A model generated the notes under the pieces. The model worked only from the letters and a program-made list of their open reading frames with translations. It did not search any database and had not been told where the DNA came from. Shown in pieces: positions 42,797 to 54,700 of a stretch of DNA of 64,000 nt. A program made the position numbers and the translations under genes. The stretch spans positions 27,343,745-27,407,744 of the forward strand of contig OY848917.1 of the NCBI GenBank assembly GCA_963693285.1, in the 5' to 3' direction. The stretch's first letter is position 1; each line of letters opens with the position of its first letter. This stretch comes from Xestospongia muta. Taxonomy: Eukaryota > Porifera > Demospongiae > Haplosclerida > Petrosiidae.

Positions 42797-45700
42797 CATT
42801 GTCTACAGTGTCAGATGATGAGCAATAGTTAATGCTGTACAGTGAGAGAACTAATCACATCATATCACTTTGCAGAATATTATCAGATGAACTCTAAACT
42901 ACACCATATATAAACAGATCAATAGCTTATCAGATGAACTCCTAACTATACCACATCTAAACAGCTTATCAGATGAACTCCAAACTATACCACATCTAAA
43001 CAGCTTATCAGATGAACTCCAAACTATACCACATCTAAACAGCTTACCGGATGAACTCCTAACTATACCACATCTAAACAGCTTACCGGATGAACTCCTA
43101 ACTATACCACATCTAAACAGCTTACCGGATGAACTCCAAAGTATACCACATCTAAACAGCTTATCGGATGAACTCCAAACTATACCACATCTAAACAGCT
43201 TATCAGATGAACTCCAAACTATACCACATCTAAACAGCTTATCAGATGAACTCCTAACTATACCACATCTAAACAGCTTATCAGATGAACTCCTAACTAT
43301 ACCACATCTAAACAGCTTATCAGATGAACTCCTAACTATACCACATCTAAACAGCTTATCAGATGAACTCCAAACTATGTCATAAACTATTGCTTCCACA
43401 ATACATTGATTTATTGATATATTGCAATGTCTAATGCTGCAATACTTCACAACAAGCATATTCAATTACAGTGGACCCTCACTAATCTGAATCATGATAA
43501 TCCGTACCCTTGATAATCCGAATGCATTGAAATATGAGTGGTCCAAAGACACACCTCCAAATTATTGTGCACGTGACTGGTATTAAACAAGGAGATGTCT
43601 AAGAGCAAACGACCTCACAAGACACTGACTATTAATCAAAAGCTGGAGATCCTTATCAACTCTCTAGGAAGTCATGCACTGTGATTTGTAAAGAACATGG
43701 CATAGGAAGATCTACAATAACTGATATCAAGAACCGGGAGCCTGATATCCAAGCATACAAGCACAAGATGACTGAAATGGGAGTAGGACGGTCTGCGAAG
43801 GTGATGAAGGGAAAGATAAAGAATTTGAAGCGGTCCTATTCCTATGGTTCAAACAAAAGATGGAGTGAGTACCCATAACTGACTGGATATCACTGATTCA
43901 ACCCATGGATCAACTGATCCTTAGTGGTTCATCTCTTGTTGAATTTTTGAAAGGAATTAATTTGCTAAAGGTATCTGAGTTGATTGCTGCTTGCTGGGAT
44001 GAGATCCAGCCAACGACACCTCAACTATCTTAGAGAATGATTCTTCCTCTTGAGGAGTTAGAAGATGATCACCAACAAGAGACACCTGCATGTGAGCCTC
44101 TTGTGGAAGAGTACCAGTCATACTTCCAGATACTTGGGCACAACTTGGATAAAAACGACATTGATGAATGGTTGCAGACTGACACCAGTGACAGGGGCCT
44201 GGTTGAGGGTACAAGATGAAGCCAGTCCACACAATCTGTCAGTACTACGTGAATTACGTGAAATAGCAGCAAAGAAGAAACTGAGTGGCCTTACCCAGGG
44301 TCATATGACTGATTATTTCTTTGTTCAAGACAAATAGTATTTACACGATTGTATATGTACTGTATAATTATGATTTAAAAACTGTGTGACTACATGGGGG
44401 AGTACATACTCAATGCTGAAGCGATTCATCAAGCAACAGCAACCAATAATGTGCTGTTTTTTTGGAAAATCGTGTTGCTAGGCAATTTATGCCATCTGAC
44501 AATGAAATATCTGCTGCTGAAGAGCTCTTAGCTGTACTAGAAATATTCCATACAGCAAAGGAGGAGGAGTAACTAATCACTTGTGTCTACCTAATAAGCC
44601 AGAGTATTTATCATATGTAGCTGGTAGTAATTATCACTGCTCAAAAATATATGCTGCAGAATATGAATTAGCAATATCATATGAGATGAAATTAATATGG
44701 ACTTCACTTTTCAGAAGGGCAGCTCACCATAGATCATATGACACTTTAGTAGAAGTGTACCTTTAAACCTCCTACTACCTAAGACACACCTTTAACTATT
44801 GGATCACCTTGTACAGTATAAATAGAGTGCCTTTGAACTATACTGTGTCAGTCAGAAAGGCAAAAAATGAAACAAGAAGTGTTCCTCTACATATTCATGA
44901 TCTTCAGTCTCACAGTAGCAAGTGAAGAAGGTACGTTAACAACAGTAGGTAATGATGTGTTATTGTATACTATACAAATAAAATAGGAAGTGACCTAACA
45001 AATGCATCAATTGCATCTACTAACATCTCTCTCTGTGACCAAGTATTGAGAGGTCAAGATTGTATTGCAGGTAGAGATGGAAGAGACGGAAGAGACGGAA
45101 GAGATGGACACCAAGGTTTGAAAGGGGACAAGGGAGAACAAGGACCAGTAGGACCACAAAGACCAACGAGTGGAGGGGTCAATTATATACGATGGGGTCG
45201 AACAACTTGTCCTACAGGTGCTACGTTAGTTTATAGTGGAAAGGCTGCAGGTAGTCATTACAGCAAAGGAGGAGGAGCAACTAATCACTTGTGTCTACCT
45301 AATAAACCAGAGTACTTAGCATATGAATCTGGTAAAGAAGTTTGGGGCTCAAAAATATATGCAGCGGAATATGAAGGTCCTGTTGGATCTATATCCGGTC
45401 TTCATAATCAAAATGTACCATGTGCAATATGTTACGTCTCTAATCGTACAACAGTACTCATGATACCAGCTAAAATAACTTGTCCTACATCATGGACGAA
45501 AGAATATCGAGGATATCTTATGGCTGAAAAGTTTGATTATAAACCTTCAACATATGAATGTATTGATGAACATTCTGTCGGTATACCAGGAAGTATTGCT
45601 AACACTGATGGAGCACTTTTCCACCACGTTGAACCTATATGTTCTGGTGTACTCTGTCCTCCATATGATGAGACCAAAGAGTTAGCCTGTGTGGTGTGTA

Positions 45701-48700
45701 CCAAGTAACCATTGATATAACTATTATCTATTATGACTTTAGTGGCTATACATTATGTTTTGTTAATTTTTGATTAAAATTTTAAAAAATTAAAAATCGT
45801 AAGACAATTATTCTAAGATTGTTGGTTAGATATGCCAACCAAAATACTACTATTAGTGAAGACTAAGATACTGTGCACATCAAACTAGTTACTGAAGGTT
45901 TGTGCCAACAAACATATAACTAACATAAATGAAGACTATAGGCTTTGTGCTATCCATAAAGACTTTCTTCAAGACAAAAGGAGGCAGTTGGAGGGCTATG
46001 TCTACTATTTGTATGGTTGAACAAGTTTCAATGAATGTGTATCTATTAGTTCTTTTATCAAGACTACTATAAATTATAGATATCCTTAAAAATTTGAGTC
46101 AATTAAAAAGGATACAAAATAGGAAATAAAGGAAATTCACGGAAAGTTGTTGTTCTACTTGTAAAAATTGTTTTATAATAGCTTTTGATGATACTACCGT
46201 TACAGTAAAACACTTTTGAGTTTATCAAATGTAAGTTGGCTAGAAACTGTTGAGCACTAAAGTCATTTGTGACATCAAACTAAAGTTCTAAACTGCTCAA
46301 TATCTCGCTTCTTTTTTTTAAATACAACAGATATTTAATAAATTGATCATAGTTAACTTAATTAGAGCAAAGGGTACAATGTCATCAACAATCATTGAAC
46401 AATACTCAGAGACTATGAATAACTTTAAAAAAGTTCATTTAAAGAAGCTGATGTAAAATAAAACATGGCCCCTTTAAGATCAAACCACACCGTATCTAAA
46501 TAAACCAATAACTTGTCAAATGAACTTCACATTATACCATATCTAAACAGGCCAATAACTTATATGAACTCCACAGTCACACAATTCAACCTATACCCTC
46601 TAAACAGATCAATCAATAGCTTATATGAACTGTACAGCCATACAATTCAGTTGAACTCCACAATCCACATACATATCAAGGTTACAAAAACTGTTATTTC
46701 AGACTATTATTTCAATGAAAATGCACTAAAGTGTTTAACCTCGCTGTGGTGGGCAGTGTAGATCTATACTGCAGAGTGCATGTACATTTAACATTCCACA
46801 AGCAACAACTATGTACAGAGCTACCACAATCAATCAGTCCAATTATCAGGCTGATTAACCAATAGTAGGTAACAGTGTAGCCTATAAGAGCCTAACCAAT
46901 TAGTACTAACCTTACAATCAGACTATATAAAGTGATTACAGGCTACAAAGAACTCGCACAATTTTGCTTAGAAATAATCTTCTGCCTATTCCAGAGACAC
47001 ATAATCTTCTGTCTTATTCAGAGACTTTTTCATTCTAGCCTCCTCAAGTGACATATACCACAGAATACAGACAAGAGATATCTCATATGATGAGCAAGAT
47101 GCTTATTGATGACTCAGCATTTCTCCTCAATTAAAGGGAAAAAAGCTTTGTCATTTACTGGGTACGTTCAACCCTAATTGACAAAAGGTCCAACCAATAC
47201 TTTCCAACTTCTTAGTAAACATTAGTGATTCTCCAATGACAGCTATGGTGCTAGTATTTTCAGTTCGCGCTGAATGTATCTACAAAGATAACACCCAAAG
47301 TTAGTAAAACTGAACTTTCAAAAGAAGCATTTTCGCAAAAATTTTCACATTAAAAAGTTGGAAAATGTGATAAGCTGTACACAGCAGCTTTTATTGAATT
47401 CTCAAGTCTTCACTGAAAGCTGTGGTTTTTTCATAGGTTTAGACTTTCAAAGCTTTTTGTTCATTTGACTCTCCTTTTAGCAGTATTCTCAGTACAGAAA
47501 TTTTGCTATTATCCACTATAGTTTGGTGGCTACTGGTGCCATGTTTGCTGAGTTAAAAGCAGTTCAAAACCATTTGCGCAGTAATAAACACGCACTGACA
47601 GACTACAGTACCCTCGCTATGCACCCACACACAGCGAGGTTAATTATATTAACTGTTATTTCAATCACCAAAACCTTAAAAATAAAACAACATTGCAGTA
47701 AATGACTGGATTTTCCAAAGTCACAAGGGTAACATAAATCTTAACAAAATCTCAAATTTTACACAAGTCACACAAAAAATCAAACATTATAAAAATTTGG
47801 TTTCCAAGTCTATTGACAGTTAGTGGGCTCATTTTATTCAATGTCTTCGATAGAATAAAATGATAAAATTAACAAAATGTTCATAATGAGGTCTAAAACA
47901 ATATTGGGATATTGGCAAAATTCCATGATACAACAGAACTCAGTTAAAGAAGGAAGTTACATTATGTGCCTGAACTCAAATAGTGTCAGAATTCTACTCA
48001 GTACAAAGTAATAAAAGTAAGGTTTCATTAGCTCACCTCTTTCTCTCTCAGCTTGTTCTTCTGCTTTTTTCTTCTCTCTGTCTTGATATTGTTGCCATAT
48101 AACTCTTGTACTAACTTGATCTAATATCTGACCAACAAGAAGAGTAATATCAAAAAAGACATCTCAACAACAAGTAGATATGATCCCAAACAGATTTAGC
48201 TAAATAATCATAATCTATAAATACTAATGATAGCTGTCTTTGTCACATTGTCTGTTGTATGTTGCATAAATTTCAAGTAAGAGAACTTTCATTTTTTTCT
48301 AGATTACACATAGCAGCAAAATTTTAGCCTGCAAGTAATGTAGACTTACGTGGGTGTATGGTAAACAATGAACATGTGAAATCATAAAATGTATGCTGAA
48401 GTGTCTTTGTAGCCATGGCTATCTATAGTTTTTTTTTTAAAACTTTAGATCAATCATCAAGGTACTCTTTAAATTGTCATACAACCTTCTGGAATAGTAA
48501 GCTCATCCCCAGATCTACATGGCAGTAGATTTGAGGATGACCTTAAAGTCAAAGAATGTATTGGACTAGGTCAGGCTTCACAGAAAAAGGATAAATAAGA
48601 TACCTCAAATCATGGCTGGAACTGTGAGGGAGACACATGCCATCTGCTACCAATAGTAAAAGAATGTAGTCACATATAACCATTTCTGTAAAAATTTTAC

Positions 48701-51700
48701 TATGAATTGTCTGAAATTGTATAAATCTTTGAAATTTTCCCCTCAAATATACCCGCTATATTTTGCTAGTACATGTATACCTTTTAAATACAAACTACAA
48801 TACATTATATTATATTAATAACAAACATTATTGGAATGTTACTTACTCCCAATGGATTTTCCATTACTTGTCTTAACTTCTCAGTTTGACTATAGGAAGG
48901 CATTAGCACCTGAATAAACAGAAAATATTAAAATAAATATAATAACATCATACTAATATACTAGGTAGTAAGTTAGCTATAACTGTAATTCAAAGGTACA
49001 GTAAAAATCTGCCTTTGTCATAGTATATTATAACCCCTTCACATAACAAACAATGACAGCATAAACATGAACCAAATATGCATCACTAAAAATGAAGTCT
49101 GAAATTAGAAACCCCAAAATTGTAACAGTCCATAATGCAACTGTATAGAGCTACTGTACACAACTTTATGCAAGTGGTAGTGGCATGACTGATTGAGGCA
49201 TGAAAGCATGTTGAAAGTTTCTGGAACTCGAGAGATCTCCTTTGTCTAAGGTATCATTGTACCTATTTAAAGACAGTGTGGGTTTTTAGTTTACTAATAA
49301 GTAAATTTTAATTCAGTGGTTCTATGTTAACATCATATTAATAATTTTCTTGATATCTATCCATCCTCATCAGTCACACGCATTCAAAGTACTTGTGGTA
49401 ATAATAAAATATTCTTTGGTTAGTATGTGAGGCAGCAATTATATTGTGCAGATTAATTTCATTCATCACATTGGGAAACGATATGGCGATATGGACACAC
49501 AGTATAGTTAACATGTGGTCCTAACAGTGATGAGCGCAGCAACTATATACACAATATCATGATACATTGGTTTGAAAACAGTCACCAGTGGTTTGTCTTA
49601 GTATTAACATATGGTTTGCTTCAACAGAACAAGTGACCTTTCAAACTTGAAACTTTAGATAATTTTGGCGGTATTCTGAGAAACATTTCAACACAAGTTT
49701 GGAAAAATTCAATGAGCACAAAACTTTATACCAAGTCTTATAGATATATATATATCATTCTTAGATGAAAATATTGTACAAAACTTCACAGACATCATTA
49801 AATGCAGTGACTGCATCTATATAGTTTTAATACTCAATGAGCAGATCCTGACACTGCAGACGAAGTTATGTTGTGGTCACCACAACAACTTACAACACAT
49901 ATGATTACCTTAGGTTAGCCTATTTATTGTGTTTCCAGATAATATTCTCTTGGCATTCAAAAGTTGACTTTTGCATAGAGTAAAAATGGAAGATGAATGC
50001 AATGTTTATGAAATGAAGAAAAGGAGTGTTCAGTGAGTGATGAATGTTGGGTGTCTTTCAACTGGAATAAATTTAGTGTACATTTTAGGTAAATGACTTT
50101 TCTTGGTGTCTGATAAGGTACAAATTTTTCTCCTTGAACATAGTTTTCAGTAGGAATAATAGACTCCTGATTTCTGATTGAGGTTTGACCTTGATTGGTG
50201 CTGGTTTTGTTGGCTCACCATAAGAGTAATCCCTCACTGCCATTATGGCTTTGTTTGTTTCAGGATGTCATACAGCCATGAAGTCGGGCAGAGACCATAT
50301 ACCAGATAACTTTGTGTATTTTCCTTCAACAGCTGTTCTCCAAGGATATACTAAAAAGCATAAACAAGACACATATGTAATCCAGTACTCCCTCATTAAC
50401 CAGTTGAAGCAGACAAAACAAAGGGGGTGTGAACTAATTGGAGAATGGCAAAAGAGCATGGTCAACCATTTATATTGGTCTGTAGCTTCAAAACCAAGTG
50501 GAAATGATGAAGTGGTAAAAGCAAAAGTTATCACTGGATAATCACCTCCACAATGTTCACAGAGGACACAGTGACACTGTGTAACTATATAATTGTTATA
50601 CATATCAAAGCAAGTGAAAAATTGTCGGTTTTAATCTCTAATAATTTGCTCGGTAAAGACCTCGCTCACTTGTCTCCTTCCTATCAAACATCATCATTAG
50701 AATCATTTCACAGTGTACTTATCACTATGCACCCAAATCCATTGGTTTTTCGTAGCAGACAACCACCAAGCAAGGAGAAGGACAATATGAGATAGTCTGG
50801 TTTCTAAAGTTTAAGAAGAGTGGTTATATAGTGAGTGAGTTGTTGAGAAACCATCTTATGGTAATTCTACTAATGTTCATATATATATATATATATATAT
50901 ATATTATACAGGTTACATTAGGGACTTCATAAAGAAATGATGAAATTATGTGTACATGGTGGTTCTACTGTTACTGCATACACAGTACCAGAGCTACTCT
51001 GTGGTGGTTATGCAAGACTTGAAAAAGAAACTACAATAAGAGGCCATAAAGTAGATATCATTGATTATTTAAAGTGTTTGATAACTTATGAACTGTTAAT
51101 AATCATATACAACATAACTATGTTCACAAGTCCGAATATTTGAATCCAGCACAACTTGGTGAAGGAAAAGCAGATCTTATTTTATTTACTGCACAACTCG
51201 GCAGGGTTCAATAGTTTCAGAAGAACTCTCATCTAATTCCAAACCTGACTGTTCAAATGATGAGAATGCCCAGGAAAGGCTTAGATCATTTGAACTATCT
51301 AAGCTAACTAAACAGGATACTACTCTGACATACCACGTGGCCATGCCCTATCTAGATTGGTTGCCTCTGCTGCTCAAAGCAACTAGAAATCACACATCCA
51401 GTCAATCCACTCTCTTATCAAAAGGACACCCATCACGTGTTCAGCCAATAGGTGGTTGTCTCATTGTTGTCCCTAAACACCAGTGTACATTCATCAACTA
51501 GATAGATCCCATTTTTCTGATGTGTATGCACAGACAGATTACTAATTGATTTAAACTACGGAACAGGAGAAAGAAAATGCAATACAACTCAAGAAAAGTT
51601 TAAAAGTCACTAACTACTACACATGAACATCAAAAGAACATTAAAAACATGGTAAACCATTCAAATTCTCAAGAGAAAAAAGTTTCAAGAGGTTTATTTT

Positions 51701-54700
51701 GATAGATTATAGCTGTGACACATTGTGGATTATATCCTTCTCCAACACTACAGTTAACTGGTTTTTTAAATCAATATTTTAACACATATTAAAACTACAA
51801 TAATTAATTCACAGCATAAAAGAATTGGGTTAATACCCATTACAGAAGTAGTAGTGAAATCAACAATTACTTGGTACACACTACACAGGCTAACTCTTTA
51901 GTTTCATCATATGGAGGACAGAGTACACCTGAACATACAGGTTCAACGTGATGGAAAAGAGCTCCATCAGTGTTAGCATTACTTCCTGGTATACCGACAG
52001 AATGTTCATCAATACATTCATATGTTGAAGGTTTATAATCAAACTTTTCAGCCATAAGATATCCTCGATATTCATTTGTCCATGATGTAGGACAAGTTAT
52101 TTTAGCTGGTATCATGAGTACTGTTGTACGATTAGAAACATAACATATTGCACATGGTACATTGTGATTATGAAGACCAGATAGAGATCCAACAGGAAGC
52201 TCATATTCTGCAGCATATATTTTTGAGCCCCAAACTTCTTTACCAGATTTATATGCTAAGTACTCTGGTTTATTAGGTAGACACAAGTGATTAGTTGCTC
52301 CTCCTCCTTTGTTGTAATGACTACCTGCAGCCTTTCCACTATAAACTAATGTAGCACCTGTAGGACAAGTTGTTCGACCCCATCTTATATAATTGACCCC
52401 TCCACTCGTTGGTCCTTGTGGTCCTACTGGTCCTTGTTCTCCTTTCATTCCTTGTTCTCCCTTGTCCCCTTTCAAACCTTGGTGTCCATCTCTTCCGTCT
52501 CTTCCGTCTCTTCCATCTCTACCTCTCAATACTTGACCACAGAGAGAGATGTTAGTAGATGCAATTGATGCATCTCTCTTTGTTAGGTCACTTCCTATTT
52601 TATTTGTATAGTATACAATAACACATAATTACCTACTGTTGTTAAAGTACCTTCTTCACTTGCTACTGTGAGACTGAAGACCATGAATATGTAGAGGAAC
52701 ACTTCTTGTTTCATTTTTTGCCTTTCTGACTGACACAGTATAGTTCAAAGGCACTCTATTTATACTGTACAAGGTGATCTAATATTTAAAGGTGTGTCTT
52801 GGGTAGTAGGAGGTTTAAATGTAAGCTTCTACTAAAGTGTCATATGATCTATGGTGAGCTGTCTTCTGAAAAGTGAACTCCATATTAATTTCATCTCATA
52901 TGATATTGCTCTATTAAGTGACATTGTTGGTCTATTTAGAGATGGTGTAGTCTATTTAGTTCATCTGATAAGTCATTGTTCTATTCAGTGACATTTGTTG
53001 AACTACGAAGAGATGGTGTGGTTCAATTTAGCTCACCTGATAAGTCATTGTCCTATTAAGTGATATTGTTGAACTATGAAGAGACAGTTGTGGTTCAATT
53101 TAGTTCACCTGATAAGTCATTGTTCTATTAAGTGATATTGTTGATCTATTTAGAGATGGTGTGGTTCTATTTAGTTCACCTGATAAGTCATTGTCCTATT
53201 AAGTGATATTGTTGAACTATGAAGAGACGGTTGTGGTTCAATTTAGTTCACCTGATAAGTCATTGTTCCATACAGTGACATTGTTGAATTAAGAAGAGAT
53301 GGTGTGGTTCTATTTAGCTCACATGATAAGTCATTGTTCTATTAAGTGATATTGTTGAACTACGAAGAGATGGTGTGGTTCAATTTAGTTCACCTGATAA
53401 GTCATTGTTCCATGCAGTGACATTGTTGAACTAAGAAGAGATGGTGTGGTTCTATTTAGCTCACATGATAAGTCATTGTTCTATTAAGTGATATTGTTGA
53501 ACTACGAAGAGATGGTGTGGTTCAATTTAGTTCACCTGATAAGTCATTGTTCCATGCAGTGACATTGTTGAACTACGAAGAGATGGTGTGGTTCAATTTA
53601 GATCACCTGATAAGTCATTGTTCTAATTCAGTTGTTCTATGTTAACATCATATTAATAAATTCCTTATTATCCATCTAGGCATTACAGACCTCATCACTC
53701 ACACCCATTCGAAGTACTTGTGGTATGAATAATTATATTCTTTGGTTGCTATCTGAGGCAGCAGTTACATTAATTAATTTCATTCATCACACTTGAAAAT
53801 GGCAAACTACACAATATAATAAATTATGTGAAGTGGACATACAGTATATATGGTCCTAACAGCAATGAGAGGTATGATTGTGTAACAACTATATAATACC
53901 ACGATAGATTGGTTTGAAATACAGCAGCAGCAGTTTGTCTTAGTACGAATGTATCATTTTCTTCGACAGTACAGTTGATCTTTCAAGCTTGAATCTTTAG
54001 ACAATGCTGAAACTATTCTAAGAGAATGTTTCAACAAGTTTGGAAAATTCTGTGAGCACAAAGCTTTATATCAAGTCTTTAGTCTTATGTTAGGTGAAAA
54101 AAGATTGTGCAAAACTTCACAGAGGTCATTAAATGCAGTGATTGTATCTATATGGTTTTGATACCCAATGAGCAGGTCCTAACACTGTTGATAAAATTCG
54201 CCATAACAAATTACCATTCACAACTGCTTATAACTACAACTAAACAAAGCATACAAGTCGAGACATTGAGATAAACATGGAAATCTGCAAGCAAACAATT
54301 GAAAAAAAACAGGTCAAGAAAGAGAAGGTGTATCTTGTACACACAGCATCAACATTGATTTGCAGTTCAATACAATATAGCATGTAGTTGTATGTTACTT
54401 GATTGTTTATTGACAAAAACAATTTATCTAATCCTGAAAGACAAAAAAAATCAATGACACCACAAGCAAAGACGAAAGAATTGATGTAGTCAAACAGGAA
54501 ACAAGGAACAAGAAATGTGGTATCTATTAATAACATTTGGCTAAGATCAGAGCTTTTGATAAAAATGATATCACTGACCAACAAAACATCATTTGTTTAA
54601 AGCTCGCTGATAGTCTACATTTAGCTATAAAAAGCACTCATTGGAGAGCATGAACAAACTGATGTCATCTAAATTATGAGGTGACAGTGTGATGCCTATA

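Noticed and set aside
43957..44272. Minus-strand frames of 91 and 67 codons
   Set aside because: They are shadows of the pogo/Jerky C-terminal fragments on the plus strand.
50937..51143. Plus-strand 68-codon frame
   Set aside because: Some balanced composition at its start, but no recognisable domain and it ends in AT-rich noise; it may be part of the decayed element at 50.2 kb.
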